NCBI GenBank assembly: GCA_012033595.1
Contig: JAAUQL010000031.1
Coordinates: 1 to 54,407 of the forward strand
DNA: 54,407 nucleotides
Source: Cyclobacteriaceae bacterium
GTDB taxonomy: Bacteria; Bacteroidota; Bacteroidia; Cytophagales; Cyclobacteriaceae
Direction: 5' to 3'
Shown here: positions 7,601-17,695 of the stretch, one piece after another
How positions within the stretch are numbered: the first letter of the stretch is position 1
Layout: the number at the start of each line of letters is the position of its first letter
Translations under genes and position numbers: made by a program
Notes under the pieces: model-generated
Told to the model about the DNA's origin: nothing
Databases searched by the model: none
The model's input: only the letters and a program-made list of their open reading frames with translations

Positions 7601-8288
7601 GTTGGTTCAGGATGATGCAGGCCACCATTCCGGCAGTTTCGGTTCGCAAGCGATGGTCGCCCAGGCGGGCCATTTGGTATTGCGCTTGTGTGGCCAGTGA
7701 TATCTCAGCTTCATCAAATCCACCTTCTGGTCCGATGAGTATGTGGCAGGTTTCATGTGCGGAGGCCAGCTGCTGTAGATAGGGGGTATCAGGACCGGCC
7801 ATATGGGCAATAAACTTTTGTCCACCGGGCTCCTGTTTTACAAAATCATGCAATTGGATCAAATCGCAAATCTGAGGCAAATGTGCTCTTACCGATTGTT
7901 TCATGGCGCTGACCGCCTTTTTATGAAGCCGATCCAAATTGATACTTTTCCTTTCAGAGTTGGCACTGATGATAAATGTGACTTTGTCCACGCCCGTTTC
8001 TACGGCCTTTTCTATAAACCACTCCATACGGTCGGCATTTTTGGTGGGCGCTATGGCGATATGAATAGAATAGTCTAAAGCCTTGACATTTTGTGAGGAG
8101 ACCACAGTGAAATGACATTTTTTAGGAACTACCTGCTCGAGTAAGGCCTGGTAAAACTTTCCTTTTCCATCGGTAATGTCTATGATATCACCAGCCTTTT
8201 TGCGTAGTACCTTTGCACAATGCTGTGATTCTTCCAGATCCAAAAAGTGGTCGCCTTCGGGCAATCCCGGACAGTAAAACAATTGCAT
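7587..8288 (-). CDS. rsmE: 16S rRNA (uracil-1498-N3)-methyltransferase
   Basis: RsmE methylates U1498 of 16S rRNA. The protein shows the SPOUT-class C-terminal knot motifs HILIGPEGGFDEAEI and LGDHRLRTETAGMVA, and an N-terminal PUA-like part ending in ITDGKGKFYQALL. A longer open frame reaches 8366, but the ATG at 8288 is preferred: it begins MQLFYCPG as in relatives, gives 233 residues, and avoids overlapping the acyl-CoA-binding gene, which ends at 8291. The two genes are almost certainly co-transcribed. The 3' end overlaps menC by 14 bp in convergent orientation. Confidence 0.93.
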   Translation of the reverse strand: MQLFYCPGLPEGDHFLDLEESQHCAKVLRKKAGDIIDITDGKGKFYQALLEQVVPKKCHFTVVSSQNVKALDYSIHIAIAPTKNADRMEWFIEKAVETGVDKVTFIISANSERKSINLDRLHKKAVSAMKQSVRAHLPQICDLIQLHDFVKQEPGGQKFIAHMAGPDTPYLQQLASAHETCHILIGPEGGFDEAEISLATQAQYQMARLGDHRLRTETAGMVACIILNQLNQR

Positions 8289-8290
8289 GA

Positions 8291-8545
8291 TCAAAATAGT
8301 GACTCTACCAATTCTATATATTGTTGCATGGCTGTTTCTTTGGATGTGCCACGCAAGCTGGCCCACGAGTTGTATTTGGCCAGACCTTTAAAGTCGAAAC
8401 CACCTGGTTGCTCACCCTGTACATCGCCCTCAGTAGCCTGCTTGTACAAACCGTACATTTTGAGCAGGTTTTCATTAGAGGGCTTTTGAGGCAGCGTGTG
8501 TACGCGTTCCGCAGCCTTCAAAAAATTTTCATTCAGGTTCATCAT
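8291..8545 (-). CDS. acyl-CoA-binding protein (ACBP)
   Basis: This 84-residue protein is a complete ACBP four-helix bundle. The signature is clear: LKMYGLYKQATEGDVQGEQPG (within residues 28-48), then FDFKGLAKYNSWASLRGTS and AMQQYIELVE. ACBP binds long-chain acyl-CoA in the cytosol as a pool former. It is common in eukaryotes and found in a minority of bacteria including Bacteroidota. Two ATGs are adjacent at 8545 and 8542; either may be used. It lies between gltA, from which a terminator separates it, and rsmE, 2 bp downstream. Confidence 0.92.
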   Translation of the reverse strand: MMNLNENFLKAAERVHTLPQKPSNENLLKMYGLYKQATEGDVQGEQPGGFDFKGLAKYNSWASLRGTSKETAMQQYIELVESLF

Positions 8546-8559
8546 TATGGAAATAAGTA

Positions 8560-8590
8560 AAAAAAAAGGCCATTTTGTGCAAATGGCCTT
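8560..8590 (-). terminator. Rho-independent terminator downstream of gltA
   Basis: On the minus strand AAGGCCATTT pairs with AAATGGCCTT around TGCAC-type loop bases, followed by a run of about nine T. It sits 10 bp after the gltA stop. Confidence 0.88.
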
Positions 8591-8599
8591 GTGGTAAGA

Positions 8600-9888
8600 T
8601 TATGATCTGCTGGCCATATCTTTATAGGGCCTTTCTTTTTCGCCCACATAGATCTGACGGGGTCTGCCAATGGGTTCATTGTGTTTTCTCATTTCTCTCC
8701 ATTGAGCGATCCAGCCTGGCAAGCGGCCAATGCTGAACATGACCGGGAACATATCGATAGGAATACCAATGGCCTTCATGATAATGCCTGAGTAGAAATC
8801 GACATTGGGGTACAACTTTCTTTCTATGAAATACTCATCTTTTAAGGCCGCCTCTTCGAGTTGCTTCGCCACTTCAAATTCAGGCTCATTTACACCCAGT
8901 TTCTCCAGGATTTTATCCGTTTGCTTTTTCAGTATTTCTGCTCTTGGGTCAAAGTTTTTATATACCCTGTGGCCAAAGCCCATCAGCCTGAAAGGATCGT
9001 TAGGATCTTTGGCTTTGTCGATGAACTTTTTGGTATCGCCGCCATTGGCGATGATGTTTTGTAGCATTTCTATCACCTTTTGGTTGGCACCACCGTGCAA
9101 TGGTCCCCAAAGCGCATTGATACCCGCTGCAACGGAGGCGTACAAGTTGGCATGCGATGAACCAACGATGCGCACCGTAGAAGTAGAGCAGTTTTGTTCG
9201 TGGTCGGCATGCAGGATAAAAATTTTGTCCATGGCATCTACCACCACCGGGTCTACTTCATAGTCTTCAGTAGGCAGGTTGAACATCATTTTCAGGAAGT
9301 TGCTCACATAGTCCAGCTTATTGTCAGGATAGTTGGTTTTAATGCCACGCGCATTGGTGTATGACCAGGCCACCAGCGTGGGTATTTTGGCCATTAGCCT
9401 TATGATCGTCGTGTTTACCTTGTCGCTGGAGCGGTTGGGATCGAGCGATTCGGGAAAAAATGCAGTAAGTGAAGTAGCCAGGGAGGATAAAACACCCATA
9501 GGATGTGCAGTGGAAGGGAAGCCATTGAGTATCTGCTTCATGTCTTCATGCACCAATTGATGTTTTTTTACATCCGCCTGAAAGTTCTCAAAAGCTTGCT
9601 TTTCTGGCAATTCTCCATAAATTAATAGATAAGCCACCTCAAGGAAAGTAGATTTTTCGGCCAATTGCTCAATGGGATATCCACGATATCTGAGGATACC
9701 TTTTTCACCATCCAAAAAGGTGATGGAGCTTTGAGTAGAACCAGTATTCTTATACCCTGTGTCCAATGTGATATAGCCACTCTCATCTCTGAGCTTGCCT
9801 ATGTCGATACCTTTTTCATTTTCGGTACCTTCCACAATGGGTAACTTATACACATTACCATTAACTTAAGTTCTGCATATTCTGACAT
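8600..9888 (-). CDS. gltA: citrate synthase, with one-base frame break near the N-terminus
   Basis: Citrate synthase condenses acetyl-CoA and oxaloacetate at TCA cycle entry. The conserved active-site segments are HADHEQNCSTS, WGPLHGGANQ, GFGHRVYKNFDPRA (substrate His/Arg) and VDFYSGII (catalytic Asp). Without correction the frame opens only at a GTG at 9853. The family N-terminus MSEYAELKL is encoded from an ATG at 9888 in another frame. Adding one A to the AA at 9861-9862 joins the two as ...LKLNGNVYKLPIVEG and gives 429 residues, the usual length. I regard the break as a sequencing deletion. A terminator follows the stop. Confidence 0.93.
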
Positions 9889-9926
9889 CTCGATTACATT
9901 TTTATTATACGACAATTATTTATTTA

Positions 9927-10751
9927 TTAGTTATTTCCCAGAATAAGTGGCAGACCGTCTTCCCCGCTTCCTATCACTATCACTTTGGCGTTTGGCGATT
10001 TGGCCAATTCCAAAGTAGCTTCTATACCACGTTGTTTCAAAATCTGGTTGCTGAGGCTGGCGTTGATGATTTCATTGTATCTGGATGTGCCTTCAGCTTC
10101 TATGCGTTTTCTTTCAGCCTCTGCTGTTTCTTTGGTAAGTTTAAATTGGTAGGCCAGAGATTCCTGCTCTTGCTGCAATTTCGATTCTATGGCGTTTTTG
10201 ATTTGCTCGGGCAAGTTGATAGACCGGATCAGCAGCGCCTGCATTTGAATATTGTTGCTTTGGTTTTTAAGAATTGCTTCCGTCTCCTGGATGATGGCAT
10301 CTTCTACCTCGGCCCTTTTGGTGGAGTAAATCTCTTCGGCGGTAAAGCGCCCCATGACCCGGCGCACCGTCGATCTCACTTCGGGCTTCACCAGCAAATC
10401 GACATAGCCTTCGCCAAAATATTCGTGCAGATATGCAATGCGATTATAAATAGGGAAAAAGCGTACCGACACATCTACTGTGATGGAAAGTCCGCTTTTG
10501 TCGAGCACATCCATTTTTTCATTGATGATATTTTCACGCACATTATATACGAATATATCATTCCATGGAGCTTTCATATGGAAGCCCGGGGTATAACTGA
10601 CTTCGAAGTCGGTACCCCCCTGAAACCGTTTGTAGAGCACACCTCGTTCTCCGGCCTTTATGGTAATGAAGATTTCTGAAGATAGGTATAAAACAATGAT
10701 GAGTGCTATGACTCCGGCAATGATGAAGGGCAAAAATTTTCTATTATCCAT
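9927..10751 (-). CDS. prohibitin-family SPFH/Band 7 membrane protein
   Basis: The 274-residue protein has one N-terminal membrane helix (residues 7-27), an SPFH/Band 7 domain (about 28-200; features include VLYKRFQGG, YTPGFHMKAPW and VRSTVRRVMGRFTAEEIYS) and a C-terminal coiled coil (LQQEQESLAYQFKLTKETAE onward). Prohibitins form large membrane rings that scaffold or protect other membrane proteins, including FtsH-type proteases. No protease partner is adjacent. It lies 38 bp upstream of gltA on the same strand; whether they share a transcript is unclear. Confidence 0.9.
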   Translation of the reverse strand: MDNRKFLPFIIAGVIALIIVLYLSSEIFITIKAGERGVLYKRFQGGTDFEVSYTPGFHMKAPWNDIFVYNVRENIINEKMDVLDKSGLSITVDVSVRFFPIYNRIAYLHEYFGEGYVDLLVKPEVRSTVRRVMGRFTAEEIYSTKRAEVEDAIIQETEAILKNQSNNIQMQALLIRSINLPEQIKNAIESKLQQEQESLAYQFKLTKETAEAERKRIEAEGTSRYNEIINASLSNQILKQRGIEATLELAKSPNAKVIVIGSGEDGLPLILGNN

Positions 10752-10805
10752 AATTACTACATTAACATAAAAAGTGACGAATGGTTATACAATTACAACC
10801 ATCTT

Positions 10806-11764
10806 TTATTTCGCTAATTCTTTCCATACCAAAGCGCTGGCGCCCATTACGGCAGCATTGGTTTCGGTAAGTCCTGAGGGGAGCAATTTTACTTTGTTTT
10901 GGAATATTTGTAATAAATTTTGCTCCATATGGCGCTGGGTGGGCTCAAAGATGAGGTCTCCGGCATTGGCCAATCCGCCAAAAAGGAATATTGCTTCGGG
11001 ACTGGTGTGTGCCACGCTGTCTGCCAGGCTTCGCCTAGTATTTTTCCGGTTCGTTCAAATGCTTCCTGCGCTATTTTGTCTCCTTTTCTTGCAGCATCAG
11101 AAATCATTTTGGCAGTGAGTTCATTGAAGGTGATGTCCCTAAACTCCGATTCCTCCAGCATATCAGCCATCAACTCAAATACGGTTCTTTTGATGCCCGG
11201 AGCAGAAACATAGGTTTCCAGAGATCCCCGACGGCCTGTGGCACACATCCTGCCACCACGCACCACGGTCAGGTGACCGAGTTCGCCGGCAAACCCATCG
11301 TGCCCATAAACCAGCTCGCCATTCACCACCAGGCCACTGCCCAATCCTGTGCCCAGCGTAATGACGATGAAATTTTTCATGAACCTGGCTCCACCATATA
11401 CCATTTCGCCAATTGCAGCAGCATTGGCATCGTTGGTGAGGAACATGGGCAGATCATATCTTTTTTTGAACTCCTGAACAAAGGGAACCACGCCCTTCCA
11501 CGACAGGTTGGGGGCATATTCTATAGTGCCACTGTAAAAGTTGCCATTGGGCGCGCCTACGCCCAGTCCTTTTACCACTACTGGTTCTTTGATCCGGGCT
11601 ATGGCCTCGTCTATGGTTGCTTTGAGCAAATCCAGATACTGATCGAGTTCTTTCTCCTGAGTGGTGGAGATGGTGCCGTCTATCAGGCAATGGCCTTCTT
11701 TATCCACTATTCCGTATTTGGTAAAGGTACCTCCGATATCAATGCCTACTGCTACTTCTTTCAT
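10806..11764 (-). CDS. ROK-family sugar kinase, with one-base frame break
   Basis: ROK kinases phosphorylate glucose or related hexoses. Seen are the phosphate loop GIDIGGTFTKYGIVD (7-21), catalytic Asp112 in LTNDANAAA, the second ATP loop TLGTGLGSG and ELGH (161-164). The frame starting at 11764 runs into unrelated sequence after GKILGEA, while the ending (LADSVAHTSPEAIFLFGGLA...) is in another frame. One base added at about 11029 joins them into 319 residues, the family length. The zinc motif CxCGxxGCxE is degenerate: Cys174 remains but positions 2 and 3 are Thr176 and Ser181. The neighbouring transporter suggests glucose or a related hexose as substrate. Confidence 0.87.
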
Positions 11765-11792
11765 CTTAATATTGGTCGTATATAAAAAAAAA

Positions 11793-13273
11793 TTAATTAT
11801 TCCATTTCTTTACGATATGCCCTTTAAGTCCATACCAGGCTAAATATACATAGCAAATGATTGGAACAAAAAAAGAATAATGATATCCTCCGAATACATC
11901 GGCAACGTATCCCTGAATCACCGGGATCAAGGCTGCACCGAGTATAGACATCACCAGTAGCGATGATCCCTGGGCGGTATATTTTCCAAGGTCTTTTATC
12001 GCCAGGGTAAAAATGTTGGACCACATGATGGAATTAAACAAGCCTATGCTCAGCACAGTCCACATGGCTATGCTGCCCTTGGTAAAAATGGTGATGATCA
12101 AAAGCACGATTACCACCAGGGAGAATATAAACAAGGTGCGTGCAGCATTGGATCTGCCCAATCGGAATGCAAACAAATTGAGCACAATGAATATGGCAAA
12201 AGGCCACACCCGTGAAAAGGCGAAAGTAAAGCCGCTTTCGATGTACACCGCACCAAATATGACCATGTAGGTGACCAGGGCAACTGCCACCATGTTGATC
12301 GTTTTTTTCATTTCGTTGGTTGACTCTCCAAGTGAAATTGCCCCCAGAAACCTGCCGATCATGGCACCGCCCCAGTAAAAGGCCAGAAATGATTTTGCTT
12401 CCATTTCCGGATAACCAACCAATTCATTTATATAGTTGATAATGAGGCTGCCTATGCTCACCTCGCCACCTACATACATAAAAATAGCAACCATGCCCAA
12501 CACCAAATGCTGATATTGCAAAGCTCCCGCTCCCTTTTCCAGTTTTTCGTCGCTGGTAAAGGTGGGCAACTTGGTCAGTTTGATCAGCAAGGCCAACAGA
12601 AGGAATATGAAGGCGAAAATGACATAGGGCAACTGCACTGCTATACCCGTCATGTGGGTGCCCGAATCAGTGGTGATGGCCTCACCCAGTTTATTGAGCA
12701 GTGGTTCGCCCCAGCTCGCAAAATAATGGAACACCAGGTATCCGCCTATAATTGGCGCTATGGTTGTGCCAAAGGAATTGAAGGCTTGTGAGAGGTTGAG
12801 CCTGCTGGAAGCAGTTTTTGCAGGGCCTAATATTGCCACATAGGGGTTGGCTGCTATCTGAAGCATGGTAAAACCGAGACCCAGCACAAATAAGGCTCCA
12901 AGAAAGAAACCATAAGAACGTGCAGCAGCTGCCGGATAAAAAAGAAAACAACCCAAAGCCGAGATAAACAAGCCGATGAGCAGACCATTTTTGTAACCAA
13001 TCTTTTCGATAGGGTCGCCTTTGGTAGATGAGATGATAAAATACACCAGCGAACCAATGAAATAGGCACTGAAAAACGCCGATTGCACCAGCATGGATTC
13101 TGCCCGGTTTAGTTCGAAAATCTTTTTAAAAAAGGGATGAGAATGTCGTTCATGCAAGTGATAAAGCCCCACATAAAAAACAAAGAGGTAAGCACGGTAA
13201 GCGCTACTGTATAATTTTGCTGTGGGCCTTCTCCTGTGCGCACTTGTGTCGATACCGAACCTGTCGAAGCCAT
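11793..13273 (-). CDS. FucP-type sugar:H+ symporter (MFS), with one-base frame break
   Basis: The protein has about twelve membrane helices of the FucP/GluP branch of the MFS, which imports fucose, glucose or galactose with protons. Typical segments are FFMWGFITCMNDILIPFF at the first helix, LFISALGCFLFYPAA, QIAANPYVAILGP (family motif) and SIMWSNIFTLAIKDLG. The uninterrupted frame begins only at 13172; the true N-terminus (MASTGSVSTQV...) starts at the ATG at 13273. The two join as 493 residues if the six-base run at 13128-13133 is one base longer. It lies 28 bp upstream of the ROK kinase on the same strand, so uptake and phosphorylation are likely coupled. Confidence 0.9.
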
Positions 13274-13350
13274 AAAGCTGTGTTTGGATTTTAGTTTTTT
13301 CTGAACAAAATATGGGCCGTCTGTAAAAATCGCAGATTTTAGACGAGAAT

Positions 13351-13358
13351 CAAAAGTA
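13351..13358 (-). promoter_or_regulatory. -7 element TACTTTTG for the FucP-type transporter
   Basis: TACTTTTG on the minus strand matches TAnnTTTG, 78 bp before the start at 13273. It would drive the transporter-ROK unit. Confidence 0.45.
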
Positions 13359-13504
13359 GAAAAAATGCGGGAATTGCTAGATGTTCGATTAGAAAAATCT
13401 TAACAATCCATTGGTATAATTTTAAATTTAACAGGAATACGATAATATCGTTGACTATAGGCGCACAAAAATTATCTTTTATTGAAATTGAAAATTGGCA
13501 TCGT

Positions 13505-15022
13505 TTATTTGGCCACCGATCGTGCGGGCGACTTTTTGTCTTCTACCAATAGCGTAAGCAATCCGGCCAATATCATGGAGGCACCTCCTAATACCAGTGC
13601 ATATATGGTCTGACCTCCAAACAAGCCTTTTACCAAAAATCCAAGGATACTTGCAGCCAGAATCTGGGGTATAACGATGAAAAAATTGAAAATACCCATA
13701 TATACTCCCATTTTCCTGGATGGAAGTGATCCTGTGAGGATGGCATAGGGCATAGACAATATGCTGGCCCAGGCAAAGCCAATGCCTACCATAGGCAAGA
13801 TTAACAAGTACTGGCTGGATATAAAATAAATAGACACCAAACCCATTCCTCCGATACACAAGGCAATCAAATGCGTGATTTTGCGATTGGTTTTTGCCGC
13901 CAAAACCGGCAGCAAAAAGGCTATAAGGGCTGCGGCCCCATTATAGACAGAAAATAAAATCCCAACCCAATCTGCGCCATCATTGTACAGTTGGGAGGTG
14001 GTGTCGGTGGTGCCATAGGTATGGGAGGTAACAGCCGCCGTGGTATATATCCACATGGAGAAGAGCGAAAACCAGGTGAAAAACTGCACTACAGCCAGTT
14101 GAGCCATAGTTTTGGGCATGTGGTACAAATCTTCGATCACTTCTACCAATCCGTTTTTGGTCTGTTGGTTGTCAACCAAGACGCCCACCAATAGCAGGAT
14201 AAATGCAAATAATAATGCTCCCACTCCGATAATGTACAGTTCTTTTTGAAGCTGAAAGTAATAAACGATATAGGTAAAAATGGCACCGGCCAATGCCCAC
14301 AGTAGTCCGTTTCTATAGTAGTTGGTTTTTTTTCGCTTTTCAAAGTCCAGGTCTTCGGAATCAATTTGGCTTTTGTCTTCAAATGAGGCGAGCTCTTGCG
14401 GGCTATATTCTTTCGTTTTGATTACCGTCCACAATACGGCAAGCAGAAAAACAGCCCCGCCAATATAAAAGGAAAACTTAACCGAAGGAGGTATGCTTCC
14501 GTCGGTACTCACATTGCTGATGTGCAACCAATTGCTCAGCACCCAGGGCAGGGCAGAAGCTACAACGGCACCTGTGCCTATGAAAAAACTCTGCATGGCA
14601 AAACCTGATGTGCGTTGGTCGTCGGGCAGCATATCGCCCACAAAGGCCCTGAAGGGTTCCATGGATATATTGATCGAAGCATCCATGATCCACAGCATGC
14701 CCGCTGCTATCCATAGGTGTGGCGAGTTGGGCATGATAAAAAGCGCCAAAGAGGCCAGGATGGCGCCAACAAGAAAATATGGCCTGCGTCTGCCCAGCTT
14801 GTTCCAGGTCTTGTCGCTCATATGGCCTATGACGGGCTGGATGAGAAGGCCGGTAACAGGGGCGGCTACCCACAGTATGGGAATGTCTTCTACCCGGGCT
14901 CCGAGTTGTTCAAATATGCGCGAGACGTTTGCATTTTGCAGGGCAAATCCAAATTGGATTCCGAGGTATCCGAAACTCATGTTCCATATCTGCCAGAATG
15001 ATAATCGTGGTTTAGCAATCAT
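13505..15022 (-). CDS. SLC45-type MFS glycoside transporter
   Basis: The 505-residue protein belongs to the MFS branch related to SLC45 sucrose/maltose transporters. It shows the N-terminal FWQIWNMSFGYLGIQFGFALQ, the loop GHMSDKTWNKLGRRRPYF (about 84-101, the family RRRP motif) and a helix with DASINISMEPFRAFVGDMLP. Twelve helices are expected, with a central hydrophilic loop at about 215-235. Relatives in Bacteroidota often sit beside maltose- or sucrose-processing genes. Here the neighbours are aldolase, LacI regulator, GH13 protein and kinases, which fits an alpha-glucoside substrate; this is inference from context. Confidence 0.87.
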   Translation of the reverse strand: MIAKPRLSFWQIWNMSFGYLGIQFGFALQNANVSRIFEQLGARVEDIPILWVAAPVTGLLIQPVIGHMSDKTWNKLGRRRPYFLVGAILASLALFIMPNSPHLWIAAGMLWIMDASINISMEPFRAFVGDMLPDDQRTSGFAMQSFFIGTGAVVASALPWVLSNWLHISNVSTDGSIPPSVKFSFYIGGAVFLLAVLWTVIKTKEYSPQELASFEDKSQIDSEDLDFEKRKKTNYYRNGLLWALAGAIFTYIVYYFQLQKELYIIGVGALLFAFILLLVGVLVDNQQTKNGLVEVIEDLYHMPKTMAQLAVVQFFTWFSLFSMWIYTTAAVTSHTYGTTDTTSQLYNDGADWVGILFSVYNGAAALIAFLLPVLAAKTNRKITHLIALCIGGMGLVSIYFISSQYLLILPMVGIGFAWASILSMPYAILTGSLPSRKMGVYMGIFNFFIVIPQILAASILGFLVKGLFGGQTIYALVLGGASMILAGLLTLLVEDKKSPARSVAK

Positions 15023-15197
15023 AACTTTTGAGTGTTTAAAAAATATTGAGATAGCTCCACCAAGATATGAAATCCGAAACCAAAACTCACCATTATTTTA
15101 TGGACTTTATTGCTGGAGGATGCTGTCGGCTACCTATGAGCAAAGTGATAAAGCGGCTTTGATTTATGTTGATGAAAACAATCGGATGACAGGAAAT

Positions 15198-15220
15198 AAA
15201 AAAGGGGGCATTAGCCCCCT
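15198..15220 (-). terminator. Rho-independent terminator downstream of fbaA
   Basis: On the minus strand AGGGGGC pairs with GCCCCCT around TAAT, followed by TTTTTATTT. It lies 28 bp after the fbaA stop. Confidence 0.88.
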
Positions 15221-15247
15221 CTCCAGTGTTATTCTAATTGAGCATCA

Positions 15248-16318
15248 TCAGGCATTTTTGCTAATGCAATTCAAATCTTCAAACGCTTCTTTTAAGCGCT
15301 CCACGAAACTGGTTTCGCCAAGTCTTTGCCATCCTCTCGGATCGTAGTACTTCTTGTTTGGCTTATCTTCTCCCTCTGGGTTGCCGATTTGGCCTTGCAG
15401 GTAAGCGTCTTTTTCGTCCATATACTTTTTGACACCAGCGGTAAATGCCCACTGCATATCTGTGTCGAGGTTCATTTTGATGGCACCATACTCAATTGCT
15501 TCCTTGATCTTCGATTTCTCAGAACCTGATCCGCCGTGGAATACAAAATTGACCGGATTCGGGCCGGTTTTGAATTTTTCCTGAATGAAGGTTTGTGAAT
15601 TTTTGAGGATTTCCGGAGTGAGCACCACATTGCCTGGCTTATAAACACCGTGAACGTTGCCAAACGCTGCTGCGATGGTAAAGTTATCACTTACTTTTTT
15701 GAGTTCTTCGTAGGCATAGGCTACTTCTTCGGGCTGAGTATAGAGTTTTGAGCTGTCAACGTGCGAATTGTCAACGCCATCTTCTTCGCCGCCGGTTACG
15801 CCGAGTTCTATTTCCAGGGTCATTTCTATTTTGGCCATCCTTTCAAGGTACCTTTTGCTTGTTTCGATATTTTCTTTCAATGACTCTTCAGATAGATCGA
15901 TCATGTGCGACGAATACAAGGGTTTTCCGTGTGTTTTGTAATATGCCTCGCCAGCATCCAGAAGACCGTCGATCCAGGGCAATAGCTTCCTGGCAGCGTG
16001 GTCAGTGTGGAGGATGACAGGTACACCATAAGCCTCGGCCATTTGATGTACGTGCATGGCTCCGGAGATACCACCTGCAATGGCCGCTTTTTCGCCGGCA
16101 TTGCTCAATCCTTTGCCAGCATAAAACACCGCTCCGCCATTGGAGAATTGAAGGATGACAGGTGAATTGACTATTTTAGCTGCTTCGATAACGGCATTTA
16201 CCGTTTGCGAACTGATAACGTTGACTGCCGGCAATGCAAAGTCGTTTTCATTTGCAAAGCGAAACAATTCGCTTACTTCTTTACCAAATAATACTCCAGA
16301 TCTAAATTTTGCACTCAT
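15248..16318 (-). CDS. fbaA: class II fructose-bisphosphate aldolase
   Basis: The 356-residue protein is a zinc-dependent class II aldolase that splits fructose 1,6-bisphosphate in glycolysis or makes it in gluconeogenesis. Zinc and active-site motifs: VPVILHTDHAARKLLPW (catalytic Asp and zinc His in HTDH), EIELGVTGGEEDGVD, AAFGNVHGVYKPGNV (zinc His) and FVFHGGSGSEKSKIKEAI (zinc His, phosphate loop), then IKMNLDTDMQWAFT. The length fits the longer FbaA (class IIA) type. The start is the ATG at 16318. A TACCTTTG promoter element lies 144 bp upstream and a strong terminator follows. It is probably its own transcript within the sugar island. Confidence 0.97.
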   Translation of the reverse strand: MSAKFRSGVLFGKEVSELFRFANENDFALPAVNVISSQTVNAVIEAAKIVNSPVILQFSNGGAVFYAGKGLSNAGEKAAIAGGISGAMHVHQMAEAYGVPVILHTDHAARKLLPWIDGLLDAGEAYYKTHGKPLYSSHMIDLSEESLKENIETSKRYLERMAKIEMTLEIELGVTGGEEDGVDNSHVDSSKLYTQPEEVAYAYEELKKVSDNFTIAAAFGNVHGVYKPGNVVLTPEILKNSQTFIQEKFKTGPNPVNFVFHGGSGSEKSKIKEAIEYGAIKMNLDTDMQWAFTAGVKKYMDEKDAYLQGQIGNPEGEDKPNKKYYDPRGWQRLGETSFVERLKEAFEDLNCISKNA

Positions 16319-16461
16319 GATCGTTGTTTTTGAATTTATAGTTAAACTTAAATTTTAATTGATGATACCGGACACTTGGCGAGTCGGGGCATTTTAGCTT
16401 TATGAACACCTGGCCCCAGACACTGTACTTCCAGTCTGAAATTGATATACAATTTGTGCCG

Positions 16462-16469
16462 CAAAGGTA
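16462..16469 (-). promoter_or_regulatory. -7 element TACCTTTG for fbaA
   Basis: TACCTTTG on the minus strand, followed by GC, matches the phylum consensus. It predicts a leader of about 135 nt for fbaA. Confidence 0.5.
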
Positions 16470-16591
16470 GTTAAATTAATACAATTGAAAACATGACATC
16501 CATCATCTAATAAATATTAGTACCTGAATATTATTTTAAGGTGGCATTTTGCCTGGATAAGTTGTTCTTTAGGTTTTTGTCGCCCCGTTCC

Positions 16592-16599
16592 TATATTTG
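16592..16599 (+). promoter_or_regulatory. -7 element TATATTTG for the LacI-type regulator
   Basis: TATATTTG ends 30 bp before the regulator start codon. A TTTTTG lies upstream, but closer than the usual 19-21 bp spacing. Confidence 0.5.
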
Positions 16600-16629
16600 C
16601 CATCAGTTCTATGATTAAAATAATATTCA

Positions 16630-17649
16630 ATGTCTTCTGACCGGATCACATTAAAAGATATAGCAAAAAAATTGGGGGTGTCGCCTTCTACCGTTTCACG
16701 GGCCTTAAAAGGAAATCCTGAAATTGGTGAAGATACCGTAAAATCCGTACTAAAATTGGCCGAAGAGCTCAACTACCGCCCCAATACTTTGGCGATGAGT
16801 TTGCGAAGCAAAAAAACCTATACCATTGGCGTGATTGTGCCAGAAATCGTCCACTACTTTTTTTCTTCAGTAATCAGCGGGATAGAATTTGTCGCCTATG
16901 ACAGCAACTATCAGGTGATTTTGTGTCAATCCAATGAACTTTACAGGCAGGAAGTCATGAACCTGAAAACCCTGGAGCAAAGTCAGGTAGATGGTGTGCT
17001 CATGTCTTTCGCCAAAGAAACCAGAGATTTTGGTCACATCGAGGAAGTGAGGAGCAAAGGTATTCCTGTGGTTTTTTATGACCGCTCTTTTGCCGGCATT
17101 AATATAGACAGCGTATTGGTGGACGATATTGGGGGGGCTTACGAGGCTACCGATCATTTGATAAAAATGGGCTGTCGGAAAATTGTGCATTTTAATGGCC
17201 CCCTGCATCTGGAAATCCACGCCGCACGTCGCAATGGATATGTGGATGCACTCAAATACCATAATTTGCCTATAATTGAAGAATTGATCATAGAAGCTGA
17301 CAGTTTTAAAAGGGCCTACAAGTTCACCCTGAGGATGTTGGAAGAAGGAGTGGATTTTGACGCTATCTTTGCCGTGAACGACCTCACTGCTGTAGGCGCC
17401 ATGAAGGCCCTGAAATCAAAAGGCTTGCGCATACCTCAGGATGTGGCGGTGGTGGGTTTTGGCAATGATTCCACCTTGTCGGAAATGGTGGATCCGTCCC
17501 TCAGCAGCGTGATGCAACCAGGGTTTGATATGGGCAAAGAAGCCACTAACCTGCTACTGAACAAGATCAATGAAAAAATACACCAGGAACCCGTGCAGAT
17601 CAGGTTGAAAACAAAACTCAAAGTAAGGAAATCGTCCCAGCGGTTGTAA
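16630..17649 (+). CDS. LacI/GalR-family transcriptional regulator
   Basis: The 339-residue protein has the classic LacI N-terminal helix-turn-helix (ITLKDIAKKLGVSPSTVSRAL, within residues 6-27) with the hinge YRPNTLAMSLRSKKT, then a periplasmic-binding-protein-like sensor domain (TYTIGVIVPEIVHYFFSSVI onward; DAIFAVNDLTAVGAMKAL and VAVVGFGNDS near the C-terminus). It presumably binds a sugar or sugar phosphate and regulates the surrounding transporters, GH13 gene and kinases. The ligand cannot be read. It is transcribed away from fbaA. Confidence 0.95.
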   Translation: MSSDRITLKDIAKKLGVSPSTVSRALKGNPEIGEDTVKSVLKLAEELNYRPNTLAMSLRSKKTYTIGVIVPEIVHYFFSSVISGIEFVAYDSNYQVILCQSNELYRQEVMNLKTLEQSQVDGVLMSFAKETRDFGHIEEVRSKGIPVVFYDRSFAGINIDSVLVDDIGGAYEATDHLIKMGCRKIVHFNGPLHLEIHAARRNGYVDALKYHNLPIIEELIIEADSFKRAYKFTLRMLEEGVDFDAIFAVNDLTAVGAMKALKSKGLRIPQDVAVVGFGNDSTLSEMVDPSLSSVMQPGFDMGKEATNLLLNKINEKIHQEPVQIRLKTKLKVRKSSQRL

Positions 17650-17695
17650 GGCTGGGTCTCCAAAAATGCCGCTCATATTTTTTTAAGCATTGTCG

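Larger units (their letters stand above)
16319..16629. other. divergent regulatory gap between fbaA and lacI-type gene
   Basis: It carries -7 elements for both flanking genes (16462-16469 minus, 16592-16599 plus). No clear palindromic LacI operator was found by eye. Confidence 0.5.

Noticed and set aside
8600-13273. Pseudogene calls for gltA, the ROK kinase and the FucP-type transporter
   Set aside because: Each needs only one base to give a full-length protein, and three breaks in 4.7 kb of central metabolism genes fit sequence error better than gene decay.
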